Source: JBGSKY01 sp041740995 (GTDB lineage Bacteria; Planctomycetota; Planctomycetia; Pirellulales; Pirellulaceae). From it: a stretch of 21,886 nucleotides of DNA. The stretch lies in contig JBGSKY010000194.1 of the NCBI GenBank assembly GCA_041740995.1, forward strand, positions 1-21,886. The letters are read 5' to 3'. A program made the translations under genes and the position numbers. Positions 7,438-15,841 of the stretch are shown here, piece after piece; the first letter of the stretch is position 1; each line of letters begins with the position of its first letter. The notes under the pieces are model-generated. The model saw only the letters and a list, made by a program, of their open reading frames with translations. It was not told the origin of the DNA and searched no databases.

Positions 7438-8577
7438 TCACGGCTTTGTTTCGAGATGCCGAATGATCAGCAATGACGCCACTCGATCGAGAGCTAAAGG
7501 TGCGTTTGTTTGTCCGCTATTGGTGACCGCCAGGACAGCGAACTTTCGCTGCGGTGCCAGCCAGCAAACGCAATGATTGACCGTGTTGGAACCATTATGC
7601 GAGAGCGCTAACCCATCGCCGTTGACATCTTTGGCCCAGCCGCGATCCAAGACGTTCCAGCCCATCGCATAATCGGTTCCATCTGGCGGTGTGTGCAAAA
7701 AGTCCCATGAAGACTGTGTCAATACGTTCTCATCACAACTCAGATGCAGCGAAATGAACTTTGACCAAGAGGTCAACGAGGCATGGACGGTACCGGCCGG
7801 TCCTAGCGATGCGGCGTTGTCTAGTTGAACTGCCTTCAGCGGACCAAAACCGAAAAAGGTAGTCATGTGCCCCCAAGGTTGATCCGTTTGATCGATCGTC
7901 CCAGGGACACCAAATCCAACATCGCTCATACTGAGAGGCTTGAAGATTCTCTCTTTCATCAATTCCTCCCATGATTGATCGGCGATCGTTTCTGCAATCA
8001 AGCCTGCCAATGCAAATCCCACGTTCGAATACTCGAAGTGTTTGCCTGGTTCGTGACTTAGTTTCATCTTGCAAACTTTTTTGAGCAATACTTTTCGTTG
8101 CTCAGTCGTTGTCCCCTTGCCCAATTGGTGCCAATTCACGTTGGCCGGAAATCCGCTGCGATGGGTCAGGAGATGCGTAACTGTGATCGAGCGTTGTCGC
8201 TCGTTCATTTGTTCCACCAACTCCGGGAAGATCTCCGCTAAAGTGGTCTCCCAAGTCAATTTGCCTTGTTGGACTAGCGTCGCAAGCAGTGTGGCAGTCA
8301 TCGCTTTGGTGCACGAACCCAGATGCCAGAGGTCATTGTCAGTCACCAAAGTGTCGTCGCCTGTTTTGCGAATGCCGCAACTGGCGATCTCTGTAACACC
8401 TTCAACGGTAACTATGCAACCTGCCAGTGCAGGCAAACTAAATTCGCTACGAATTTCTTCAAGCTTATCTTTGAGCGAGGCCGTCGCAGGTTCGTCTTGA
8501 GCTCGCACAATTGTGCAAGTTTGGATTGTTGCGATTAACCAAACGATCAAGCAGAGTCGTGATGAGAGTTTAAGCAT
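7438..8577 (-). CDS. Exported serine hydrolase of the beta-lactamase/class C family
   Basis: A 379-residue protein of the beta-lactamase-related (class C, penicillin-binding, esterase) serine hydrolases. The start is set at the ATG at 8577, which begins directly with a signal peptide (MLKLSSRLCLIVWLIATIQ, cleavage near VRAQ). An upstream in-frame ATG at 8625 would add 16 residues ahead of the signal and is less likely. Catalytic motifs are SCTK (88-91, nucleophile Ser and general base Lys), YSN (183-185) and HNG (327-329, the KTG-equivalent). HLLTHRSGFP and GYAMGWNV-like segments (here DYAMGWNVLD) are typical of the family. Members include esterases, D-aminopeptidases and peptidoglycan enzymes, so the substrate is unknown and this is not evidence of antibiotic resistance. 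It lies 173 bases downstream of the SHD1 gene, too far to assume co-transcription. Confidence 0.85.
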   Translation of the reverse strand: MLKLSSRLCLIVWLIATIQTCTIVRAQDEPATASLKDKLEEIRSEFSLPALAGCIVTVEGVTEIASCGIRKTGDDTLVTDNDLWHLGSCTKAMTATLLATLVQQGKLTWETTLAEIFPELVEQMNERQRSITVTHLLTHRSGFPANVNWHQLGKGTTTEQRKVLLKKVCKMKLSHEPGKHFEYSNVGFALAGLIAETIADQSWEELMKERIFKPLSMSDVGFGVPGTIDQTDQPWGHMTTFFGFGPLKAVQLDNAASLGPAGTVHASLTSWSKFISLHLSCDENVLTQSSWDFLHTPPDGTDYAMGWNVLDRGWAKDVNGDGLALSHNGSNTVNHCVCWLAPQRKFAVLAVTNSGQTNAPLALDRVASLLIIRHLETKP

Positions 8578-8750
8578 GATTGGTTTGTAAGAATCGACTG
8601 GACGAACCACGGCCAGGCGTGTCATTTCCGGAAGCTAGTAGACAGGCATCGTCTGCCGCTCTTGCAATGGCGTCTTTCACGCCGCGAAAGCTTTAAATGA
8701 TGTTGTTTTCGTCAAGCGAAATTTAAGCGACCATCAAAAGTCGGATGGCG

Positions 8751-10706
8751 CTATTCCGAATCAACCAAGCCTTGCATTGTAAACTTAGATGCCAGCATCG
8801 CATTGCTTCTTGCTTGATTGGATTGGTTGTCGGCGGGCCGCTGCATGAACGGCGGGAAGTTTACAGCACTGAAGATGTTTAGATTTGGACTCTTACCAAC
8901 CTCGCGGAGCCTGTCTTCAATCGTTTCATTTCGATTGGTTGTGAGGAATCCGGGAACGTTCGAACCGGAAGTGCCCCAAACCTCTTTGCCTTTCCAAACT
9001 ACTTTTATCGACGATTTGAAAGTGTTTACAACATACGCACCGCGAGCAATGTAGCTGACCGCTTCTTGAGTCGGCCCGGTGATGGCGGCCACGATCTCGA
9101 TTTCTGCTTTTGTCGAATACTTAAAGCCCGCTTTGGTTATTGCATCCTTCAAGCCTGTTTCGACTGCTGATTTGTGCTGACCCGGTACAGCAGACGTGTT
9201 GATACTAATCTCGACCCCGGGATGTAATAAAAACATCGATGGGTCAAGTTGCGAGTTAGCCAAAACTTCTTTTGCCTTGGGATGCGGTATCTCCGAAGGG
9301 ACCAACAACCCGCCAGTATCAGCCATCATGCCAATGAAGGAAATTCCTCCGACCACTTCAATCGCCGCCGCATTGGTGTACTCACAGACCTGCAGTTTCG
9401 AGGGAATATGGAAAAGTAGACGGTTGTCGATCAGCAAAAAGTCTGGAGAAGGAAAACCGACTTTGCCTGTTGTCATTAATCCGCCTGGGAATTGTTCATC
9501 CATTTCCCATTCGCCAGATTCTAGATTGAGGATCGCAAAACGATGGGCAAAGACACAAAGAATTCGTTTACTAGTTGGGCACCATTCGATTCGAGGCCAA
9601 CTGATCCCCGATTTATCTTCAAAGGTTTTCGTCGCAACAATCTTGTTTGTTTTTGTGTCGATTACATGAACCATCGAACCATTGAAAACGGCTAAGAGAC
9701 TTGCGTCTACGCTCTCGGCTACTGAGAAATTACGATCCAACTGCATGTGCCAAATTGGCGTCCGACTTGCAATATCAAACATGGCCAGATGACCATTTTT
9801 GGAACAGAGCACGACGTGAGATTTATCGATCGCAACTGCCTTAAGAATTTCGCCATTGGTTTTCTTGCCCCACGCTTCGGCGTCGTCTGGGAAAGGTTTC
9901 CAGATGGGCGAACGAAAGACATTACGACCGCTGATTTTCCAAAGCTGAACTTGATCTGGAGTTTCATGTCCGCCGCGTTCGTCACTGGCGCCAACCATCA
10001 GAACAGTGCTGCCATCGCCTAAAACGGCCAGTGGTCGCATGTGGCATTCGATTTGGTCGGAATGAATTTCGCTTCCACTGGATAAATCAACCAGCGATAA
10101 TCGGCTCAGCGGACTGGGTACCGAAAAGGAGACCGTGCTACCGACCGCTGCTCGTTGAGCAACCGCATTAATTGCCAACGGGTGCATGTGCTCGTGGAAA
10201 TTTGCTTTCTTGGGCAATATCGCTCGGCTGGCGGTGTATCCAAGCCCTTCAACCTTTGGCAGCGGTACACCCCAACTTTTTTTGCCATCCCAACCGCTGC
10301 CAGGATCTAAGACAAGTTCATTGATGCGTTTCCAATCGACCGTATATGGACTGTTCCAGTTGTATTGGGAGGTGCCGAGCGTCGCTTTTTTGACTTCTGG
10401 CGGAGCTTCATTGACCGCCATGAACGGTGACGGATTTTCCGAGACGACTTCAAAAGGGCTTTCAGAGTTGTCCAAAAACTCTTGATCTGATGGACTCAAT
10501 TTATCTTTGGGAATCTTCATCGTTTTCCCATTGGACGTTTTTAGATAGACGTCGTTTCCTTGGACCTCTACCAAAGACGCAACGATTTTGTGCGTCCCGG
10601 TTGCGTCAGACCATTCACGAGTGTTTTCTGTTTGTGCGAATGCGAATGGAGCTAACGCAATCGAAATGCAAATGACGAGTCGCGTACCGTTGGTAAGCTT
10701 TCGCAT
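8751..10706 (-). CDS. Exported SHD1-domain protein with beta-propeller-like repeats
   Basis: A 651-residue protein. The start is the ATG at 10706, with AGGTG five bases upstream; an in-frame GTG at 10715 overlaps that SD and is rejected. A signal peptide (MRKLTNGTRLVICISIALA, ending FAFAQ) is followed by an SHD1 domain at about 31-80 (REWSDATGTHKIVASLVEVQ, then KIPKDKLSPSDQEFLDN), very common in planctomycete exported proteins. The middle (about 190-430) has repeating strand patterns such as VQLWKISG, LAMFDIASRTPIW, VHVIDTKTNKIVA and FAILNLESGEW, which look like WD40 or quinoprotein-type propeller blades, though divergent. The C-terminal third (about 500-651) is unassigned. SHD1 was described in the yeast Sla1 endocytic adaptor; its bacterial function is unknown. 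An imperfect inverted repeat lies in the leader at 10738-10775. Confidence 0.8.
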   Translation of the reverse strand: MRKLTNGTRLVICISIALAPFAFAQTENTREWSDATGTHKIVASLVEVQGNDVYLKTSNGKTMKIPKDKLSPSDQEFLDNSESPFEVVSENPSPFMAVNEAPPEVKKATLGTSQYNWNSPYTVDWKRINELVLDPGSGWDGKKSWGVPLPKVEGLGYTASRAILPKKANFHEHMHPLAINAVAQRAAVGSTVSFSVPSPLSRLSLVDLSSGSEIHSDQIECHMRPLAVLGDGSTVLMVGASDERGGHETPDQVQLWKISGRNVFRSPIWKPFPDDAEAWGKKTNGEILKAVAIDKSHVVLCSKNGHLAMFDIASRTPIWHMQLDRNFSVAESVDASLLAVFNGSMVHVIDTKTNKIVATKTFEDKSGISWPRIEWCPTSKRILCVFAHRFAILNLESGEWEMDEQFPGGLMTTGKVGFPSPDFLLIDNRLLFHIPSKLQVCEYTNAAAIEVVGGISFIGMMADTGGLLVPSEIPHPKAKEVLANSQLDPSMFLLHPGVEISINTSAVPGQHKSAVETGLKDAITKAGFKYSTKAEIEIVAAITGPTQEAVSYIARGAYVVNTFKSSIKVVWKGKEVWGTSGSNVPGFLTTNRNETIEDRLREVGKSPNLNIFSAVNFPPFMQRPADNQSNQARSNAMLASKFTMQGLVDSE

Positions 10707-10737
10707 CGTTTTCACCTAATGAAATATGTAGAGCAGA

Positions 10738-10775
10738 GGAAAAATCGGCTGAATTCGACGAAGGCGAATTTTTCC
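10738..10775 (-). repeat. AT-rich inverted repeat in the leader of the SHD1 gene
   Basis: GGAAAAATCG (10738-10747) is complementary to CGAATTTTTCC (10765-10775) with one bulged base, enclosing 17 bases. It lies about 30 bases upstream of the SHD1-protein start at 10706. On the minus strand it could be a leader hairpin, an operator or the terminator of the protease gene 185 bases upstream. No role can be fixed from sequence. Confidence 0.35.
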
Positions 10776-10959
10776 GGGAAATGTCTACGGGGTTCGATGT
10801 CGCCTTGCAGACGGCGAGTGGAAGTAACATGTCTGTACCCAACAATTTGATCGAATACAAATGTGAATGCAACCCGGACAACGGGATAGATCGTGAAAAA
10901 TGAACCGAAATCGAAGGTGTTCAAAATGACGGAAACTTATGTACCGCGACGTAAAAAGT

Positions 10960-11901
10960 CTATTTCAGTAACGAAATGGCTTCGCGATAGTAAGCTGCTT
11001 CGAGAGGCAACCCATTGTCTTCGCAAAAAACTAGAAGCTCTACGAATCGTTTTTGGGCCTGACACTGAGTCGAATATAGAAGTTTTGCATGGCATTCCGG
11101 ACAAAGCCATAATGGCTGAGCGTCCGATTCGGCAAGGCTGTTACTGCCTTGCATATTGCATGAGTAAGCTGTGCAGTGTTGCATAGAAAACATGTGCCCT
11201 GTTTCATGCGTCGCAACTTTGATTGTCCGCCTTAAACAACCAGCGAACGCATCGTCGCCCTCGTGTGGGTCTCCGAGGCGGTGAAGCGACCAAACCCCAA
11301 CACGATCACGAAACATCGCTTGTCCAAATACAAAGTTCCAGCCATCACCAGGCCAAAGGTCGGATGATGTAAAAGCGATCGATGCGAACGCATTATCGGG
11401 CAGTTCCGGTGCAAGAACTTGTTCTAGGATTGCTGATGTTAGCAGTTGTCGCTGGTTCGTGTCGGAATTGATTCTCTGGCCGTTTGTTGGGATAACCGAC
11501 TCGTCTTTGGTCGGCAAAATAATTGCTTCGCATTGAAAATACGTTCCAAGATATCGCGCACAAAGATTTAGGATCTTTTGCTGCGTCGCATCAAACGCAC
11601 CAATCGGTTGCACATACAACTTATTCCGTTTCGTTGTGAGAGTTGTTGGACGTATTCGGAGATACTGTTTGAACGACTGGCCCTTTTCGTCGTGCGATGA
11701 GAGCCATTGCCCCGCAGTGGGTTTGTTTAGTTCTTTTTGTAATGGCCTTAGCTTGGGAATTGTTTCTCGGATCGCTGCAATCGAGCGAGCAAACTCAAGC
11801 TCTTGTGCGACACTCGTTGGGGCAGACAACCAAAAAATCGTAAAGGCCAAGGTGTAACTTGACGCCAAAATCCCAAGACGAATTTGATCAAAGAATAACA
11901 C
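10960..11901 (-). CDS. Secreted archaemetzincin-like zinc metalloprotease
   Basis: A 313-residue protein with a likely signal peptide (about residues 1-32, ending SVAQ). The zinc site HETGHMFSMQH (232-242) is followed by Cys243, Cys248, Met250 and CPEC (267-270). This matches the archaemetzincin pattern: HExxH with third His, two Cys and the Met-turn, then CxxC about 16 residues later, which binds a second zinc. Upstream segments LYVQPIGAFD and DLWPGDGWNFVFGQA also fit the family. The Gly usual in HExxHxxGxxH is Ser239 here. A signal peptide suggests an exported version; many archaeal and animal archaemetzincins are intracellular. The start is a GTG with GAGG about 10 bases upstream; no other start gives the full signal peptide. 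Substrate unknown. It is divergent from the DUF427 gene. Confidence 0.82.
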   Translation of the reverse strand: MLFFDQIRLGILASSYTLAFTIFWLSAPTSVAQELEFARSIAAIRETIPKLRPLQKELNKPTAGQWLSSHDEKGQSFKQYLRIRPTTLTTKRNKLYVQPIGAFDATQQKILNLCARYLGTYFQCEAIILPTKDESVIPTNGQRINSDTNQRQLLTSAILEQVLAPELPDNAFASIAFTSSDLWPGDGWNFVFGQAMFRDRVGVWSLHRLGDPHEGDDAFAGCLRRTIKVATHETGHMFSMQHCTAYSCNMQGSNSLAESDAQPLWLCPECHAKLLYSTQCQAQKRFVELLVFCEDNGLPLEAAYYREAISLLK

Positions 11902-12034
11902 TCGATCGTAACCTCAAGGCGAAACGTCCTGTCAAGAAAAAAAGTTACTGCTTGGCAACTTCATTATAGTCATCATACGCTGAAGAAATCGACAAGATTA
12001 TCACACGACCGCTGCTCAGAGGAATAAATTAGCG
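11902..12034. promoter_or_regulatory. Divergent control region between protease and DUF427 genes
   Basis: These 133 bases separate two divergent starts, so promoters for both directions should lie here. A -10-like TATAGT (11965-11970, plus) matches the consensus at 5 of 6 positions, but no good -35 lies 17 bases before it. TTGGCA (11952-11957) has only the weak CATACG at a usable distance. The assignment is positional. Confidence 0.35.
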
Positions 12035-12532
12035 ATGAAGCCCAAGCCTGAAAAACCGAACGAAGGCCAAGAATCTGTGTGGGATTTTCCTAGACCACCG
12101 GCGCTGCAACGCGTTTTCAAAACGCTGAGAGTGGTTCACTTTGGCGAAACGATTGCTGAGACAACAAACGGGTATCGGATATTGGAAACAAGTCATCCAC
12201 CCGTATACTATATTCCGCCGAGTGATTGTCGTATCGAATGGCTTAAGCTCGGTAGCGGTTCTTCATTTTGTGAGTGGAAAGGTCGTGCGACATATTTTGA
12301 TCTCGCGATACCAGGTCAAACGAAGGTATCGCAGGTCGCGTGGCAGTACCCTTCACCAGTCAAAGCGTTTTCGGCCATCGCAGGTTATATCGCATTTTAC
12401 TGCCGTAAAGTCGACGCATGTTACGTAGATGATGAACAAGCGATACCACAACCGGGCGGCTTTTACGGAGGATGGATTACTAGCAACTTGGCCGGACCTT
12501 TTAAAGGAGTTTCTGGGTCGATGGGTTGGTAA
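12035..12532 (+). CDS. DUF427 domain protein
   Basis: A 165-residue soluble protein without a signal peptide, covering essentially one DUF427 domain. Diagnostic segments are VVHFGETIAETTNGYRILE, TSHPPVYYIPPSDC, CEWKGRATYFDL, VAWQYPSPVKAF, IAGYIAFYCRKVD and, at the C-terminus, GGFYGGWITSNLAGPFKG ending GSMGW. The family is widespread in bacteria and fungi and folds as a small beta-rich barrel; no reaction is firmly assigned to it. The start ATG has AGGA 11 bases upstream. The potassium channel gene begins about 60 bases after the stop, so the two may share a transcript, though no functional link is known to me. Confidence 0.88.
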   Translation: MKPKPEKPNEGQESVWDFPRPPALQRVFKTLRVVHFGETIAETTNGYRILETSHPPVYYIPPSDCRIEWLKLGSGSSFCEWKGRATYFDLAIPGQTKVSQVAWQYPSPVKAFSAIAGYIAFYCRKVDACYVDDEQAIPQPGGFYGGWITSNLAGPFKGVSGSMGW

Positions 12533-12592
12533 CGAAGCTAGTTTGTATATGTTTAAGCGGCGTGGTTTTAAAAGGCGAATTCGTTATTCGAA

Positions 12593-13621
12593 TTGGGCAG
12601 CTTCGTGATCACTTCGCCGTGGCAAAAAATGCAGCTTGGGTTTGTCGCACTCGGGACAATCGTCATTGCTGCGGTCTGCGGATTTCGATTTTTGGCCAAC
12701 TACAGTTGGTTGGACGCGATATGGATGGTCGTTATCACCATCTCAACGGTTGGATATGGTGAGCAGAGTAGCACCGATGCGTCGACAAAGATTTTGGCAA
12801 TTCTACTGATCTTACTAGGTGTAACTGCTTCGGCTTATTTATTTACTGGCGCAATTCAATTGATACTACAGGGCGAACTTGATCAGGCACTTGGGAAAAG
12901 ACGAATGGAACGACAACTAAGCCACCTTCGTAAACACACGATCATCTGTGGCTTTGGAAAAGCCGGGCCGACATTGGCCGAGCAGTTAGCAAAACGAAAA
13001 CAGTCGTTTGTTGTGCTTGATACCCATCCAGGCCAATATCAAAATGCAATCGACGCCGGATACATAGCCATTCAAGGCGATGCAACCGATGAAGAAGTTC
13101 TGAAGCACGTTCGAGTGCAAGAGGCTAAAGCTATTCTCATCGCTTTACCTACTGATGCAGAAAATGTTTTTGTAACTTTGTCCGCTCGTAATCTCTGTCC
13201 ATCACTCCGAATCATTGCTCAAGCGGAGAAGGAATCGACCTCGGTCAAACTCAAACAAGCTGGGGCGGACGAAGTCGTTATGGCGCATCTTATGGTCGCT
13301 TCGCACATGTCACGTTTGGTAACGCGACCATCGACAGCCAAGTTTTTTACGCTGTTGACTGAGGCCGAAAACTTAGATTTGGAACTCGACGAGTTATTGA
13401 TTCCAAAGGAATCCTGTATCGTCGACGAAACGATTGCGGCCCTTTGCATTCGGGACAACCATAACTTGCTAGTGGTAGCCGTAAAGACGCAAGCAGGTGA
13501 GCTAAACTTCAACCCAGCGGGCTCGCGGAAGTTTGCCATTGGAGAGACCGTATTGATAATGGGAAAAGCTAACGACATCGAACATTTTCGATCTCGCAAC
13601 GGTTTGGCGTCAATCGATTGA
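12593..13621 (+). CDS. Potassium channel with RCK (TrkA-N/TrkA-C) domains
   Basis: A 342-residue two-helix ion channel. The first membrane helix spans about 16-32, the pore helix and selectivity filter read TISTVGYGE (49-57), and the second helix spans about 66-92. The cytoplasmic part starts with a Rossmann RCK/TrkA-N domain (HTIICGFGKAG, nucleotide loop 120-125, then VVLDTHP), and a TrkA-C domain fills the last 80 residues (ELDELLIPKESCI, GETVLIMGKAND). This matches the MthK/Kch architecture: a tetrameric pore gated by a ring of ligand-binding RCK domains. The start is uncertain: TTG at 12593, GTG at 12608 and ATG at 12629 all precede the first helix, an in-frame stop lies at 12569, and no SD decides. 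It converges on the NAD-kinase-like gene. Confidence 0.93.
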   Translation: MGSFVITSPWQKMQLGFVALGTIVIAAVCGFRFLANYSWLDAIWMVVITISTVGYGEQSSTDASTKILAILLILLGVTASAYLFTGAIQLILQGELDQALGKRRMERQLSHLRKHTIICGFGKAGPTLAEQLAKRKQSFVVLDTHPGQYQNAIDAGYIAIQGDATDEEVLKHVRVQEAKAILIALPTDAENVFVTLSARNLCPSLRIIAQAEKESTSVKLKQAGADEVVMAHLMVASHMSRLVTRPSTAKFFTLLTEAENLDLELDELLIPKESCIVDETIAALCIRDNHNLLVVAVKTQAGELNFNPAGSRKFAIGETVLIMGKANDIEHFRSRNGLASID

Positions 13622-13747
13622 GGTTCAGGCTGTCGAATTTCAGCAACTTACCGTGTTAAACTTTAGGCTTTGCTCGACGGAATCTATAGCGAATAAGTTA
13701 GGGTTGAAAGTGACTTATGCAAGCGGAAACCGTTTCTGAAAAGCTTC

Positions 13748-14740
13748 CTACAAAATTCTCTCGACTAGTTTGCTTTGCAGTGGTGCCAGTGAGAATTCGG
13801 CGATGGTGCCGCTGTTGAAGACTAGAAAGTCCGACTCGATGCCGTCAGAAAAAATGACGCCTCCTTCGGGCATCAAGCTTTCTAGTCGCAGCGGATTAGT
13901 TTTCGTGATTGAACCAATAACCAATTCGACTTGGCTAACTTGTGAACGGAATGGTTCGCGGACTACCCAGCGAAGCTCGTCAGTATCCAACTTCATTTTC
14001 GAAGTTTCAGTCAATCGAAGGGTCGAATCCAAACCGATTGATTTGGCTACACCAAGCGTCATGTTATAAACACTGCTCAACCAACCTGTCGATCCAGCGC
14101 CGGTCGAAACAATGACTCCACTAGATGAATGGCTTTCCGAGCGGTCTTGACAGTAGAGGACGTATCGAGCTGATACGTGCGATTGCCGCCCCACGAAAAA
14201 GTCATTGAAAGCCAACATTCGCTGGCCATCAGATAGTTCGACCTTCGCCAATGTTGCACGCTTGAAACGGACTTTGTTATCAAGCGTCTTTAGTACCACG
14301 CTTCTGGCTTCGGATGCTTTAAATGGCAAAAGTACACCGTCGAAGCGATTTGGCATTGGATTAACGCCGATGATCGGAAGCTCACCCACATACTTTGCCG
14401 TATTGGCAACTAGGCCGTCTGGTCCGACGACGACAACCGCTTCGGTCATGCCAAAAAAGTAGTTGGCTAAATATGCCTTCGGCACAACAATTACCGGATA
14501 ACCCATGCCTTCCAAATCAGATCGGATCGACTTGACGACCAAAGTGTATTGCTCGTCTTCTTCGACATAGCGTTCAAATTCAGCTTCCGAGTCGAAGACT
14601 GCTGATATGTTGTTTTGACGATACTGAGAACGAGCGGTTTTCAATCGGAACCGAGCTGATCCTTTCGTGCCAAATTTTGTAAGAAGACCTGTCAAACGCG
14701 TTTCAGTTGTGACAAGTGCAATGGAAGGCGATATGCCCAT
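13748..14740 (-). CDS. NAD-kinase-like protein with altered ATP-binding motif
   Basis: A 330-residue protein that resembles the NAD kinase/diacylglycerol kinase superfamily. The usual GGDGT motif reads GPDGL (106-110): the Asp is kept, and the second Gly and the Thr are lost. The following strand-loop PIIGVNPMPNRFDGVLLPF occupies the place of the family's PxxGxNxGxxGFL. The NE/D motif is AFND (177-180). The substrate loop reads VSTGAGSTGW (211-220), against the classical STPTGSTAY. A C-terminal FSDG (297-300) fits the final family motif. It could phosphorylate NAD or a related substrate, or have lost activity. The N-terminal 95 residues are longer than in standard enzymes and are not recognised. 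The start is the first ATG; no SD is seen. It lies 86 bases downstream of the SPFH gene on the same strand. Confidence 0.72.
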   Translation of the reverse strand: MGISPSIALVTTETRLTGLLTKFGTKGSARFRLKTARSQYRQNNISAVFDSEAEFERYVEEDEQYTLVVKSIRSDLEGMGYPVIVVPKAYLANYFFGMTEAVVVVGPDGLVANTAKYVGELPIIGVNPMPNRFDGVLLPFKASEARSVVLKTLDNKVRFKRATLAKVELSDGQRMLAFNDFFVGRQSHVSARYVLYCQDRSESHSSSGVIVSTGAGSTGWLSSVYNMTLGVAKSIGLDSTLRLTETSKMKLDTDELRWVVREPFRSQVSQVELVIGSITKTNPLRLESLMPEGGVIFSDGIESDFLVFNSGTIAEFSLAPLQSKLVERIL

Positions 14741-14826
14741 GACTGAATTTCGACGATTTGTAAAAAGTGATGTCGATCATGATCAAGAAGTGAGAAAACA
14801 TCTTCTTACTTCGTGGCTCAATAGCC

Positions 14827-15777
14827 TCAGTCATCTGAAAGTTGTTTGAGAAGATCCGGCGAAATGTCGAGCCGACCGATCTTGGCTGCGTTTTCAGCTA
14901 GAGAACCAAACGCCAGTGCAATCAATTGCTTGGAACTGGTTTCGTTTGACGATGCAGCCAAAGTTTTCCAATCCACACTGCCCATAGCTGCCAGCGTTCT
15001 TTCGAGTGTTTCAGTTCGTGCCAACGCCAGCGTCTTTTCATTCTCCGATTGTTGGCGAACCAGTTCTTCGCGACCTTTCTCGATTGCGACATCAGTAGCC
15101 AATTCGGCTTCTCTGACTTCACGTTCTTTTTCTTGCGTGACGCGTTTATTCTGAAGTTCACGTTCGCGAATTTCTTGTTCAGCTTCGATTGCGAGCTTGC
15201 GACGTTCGTGAACAGCTTGGTCGGCCTTTTGAAGTGTAGCCTCTCGCGTTTCGGCTTGAAGGGCTGCTTCCATTTCAGGCGAAGCTTTGACTGATAACAC
15301 AACTAATGACTCTAAGCTTAAACCCAAAGACTTCGGCTGAGTCGAAGATTGAAGAAATGATTGCAGGTGTTCACTAAGCTCTGGAGTTGCTTTAAGCACG
15401 TCTGTTATACGTCGTTTACGAACGAACTCATTAGATTCGACTTGAACAATTCGGACCAACCGATCACGCAGCGCGTCGGGATCTTCGGATTGATATCGGC
15501 CACGAGCATCGACTGAAAAATCAAGTTGTCGCGCAAGGACCGTTGGATCGGTGACGCGAAAAGCCAAGTTGCCTTGGATTGTGACATCCTGAAAGTCTGA
15601 TGTTTGCTGTTCAAAAACAAACGGTAAATCTTGGCTCGCGATATTGATACGCACGATGACTGAATTCAGCGGGATGTAGAACATCGAGATGCCCGCTCCT
15701 TCGGCAACGACTTTGCCATTTCGAAAACGCATTAGATACGTTGTTGGTGTCGACTTTAAGTAGGTGAAACCAAGCAT
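14827..15777 (-). CDS. SPFH/band-7 domain protein with long coiled coil
   Basis: A 316-residue protein starting at the ATG at 15777; a TTG at 15807 would add ten residues. Residues about 5-165 resemble an SPFH/band-7 (prohibitin, stomatin, flotillin) domain: FRNGKVVAEGAGISMFYIP, then VTIQGNLAFRVTDP, a short helix with ESNEFVRKRRITDVL, and SLESLVVLSVKASPEMEAAL. A highly charged coiled coil (about 170-260: QAETREATLQKADQAVHERR and onward) follows, then a C-terminal tail with GRLDISPDLLKQLSDD. There is no N-terminal membrane helix, which sets it apart from most SPFH proteins, so it may be peripheral or cytoplasmic. Such proteins form large rings or scaffolds. The NAD-kinase-like gene follows 86 bases downstream on the same strand, probably co-transcribed. 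Role unknown. Confidence 0.85.
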   Translation of the reverse strand: MLGFTYLKSTPTTYLMRFRNGKVVAEGAGISMFYIPLNSVIVRINIASQDLPFVFEQQTSDFQDVTIQGNLAFRVTDPTVLARQLDFSVDARGRYQSEDPDALRDRLVRIVQVESNEFVRKRRITDVLKATPELSEHLQSFLQSSTQPKSLGLSLESLVVLSVKASPEMEAALQAETREATLQKADQAVHERRKLAIEAEQEIRERELQNKRVTQEKEREVREAELATDVAIEKGREELVRQQSENEKTLALARTETLERTLAAMGSVDWKTLAASSNETSSKQLIALAFGSLAENAAKIGRLDISPDLLKQLSDD

Positions 15778-15841
15778 GATGTCGCTGTTCCAATTCGGTA
15801 AATGCAATCGTTGTATATTGTCGCAGTAAAGTCAAACTTTA

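Noticed and set aside
10893..11186. A 97-codon plus-strand frame antisense to the protease gene end
   Set aside because: It runs antisense over the conserved C-terminal part of the archaemetzincin and has no recognisable features.
12526..12762. A 78-codon plus-strand frame overlapping the potassium channel gene
   Set aside because: It overlaps the channel's start in another frame, and the channel frame carries the clear membrane and filter motifs.
13726..13736. GAAACCGTTTC as an operator
   Set aside because: It lies between two converging gene ends, where an operator is not expected, and 11 bases is weak evidence.
15778..15841. Minus-strand TTGACT promoter for the SPFH gene
   Set aside because: The nearest -10-like hexamers (TATACA, TACAAC) lie only 12-14 bases away, too close for a normal spacer.
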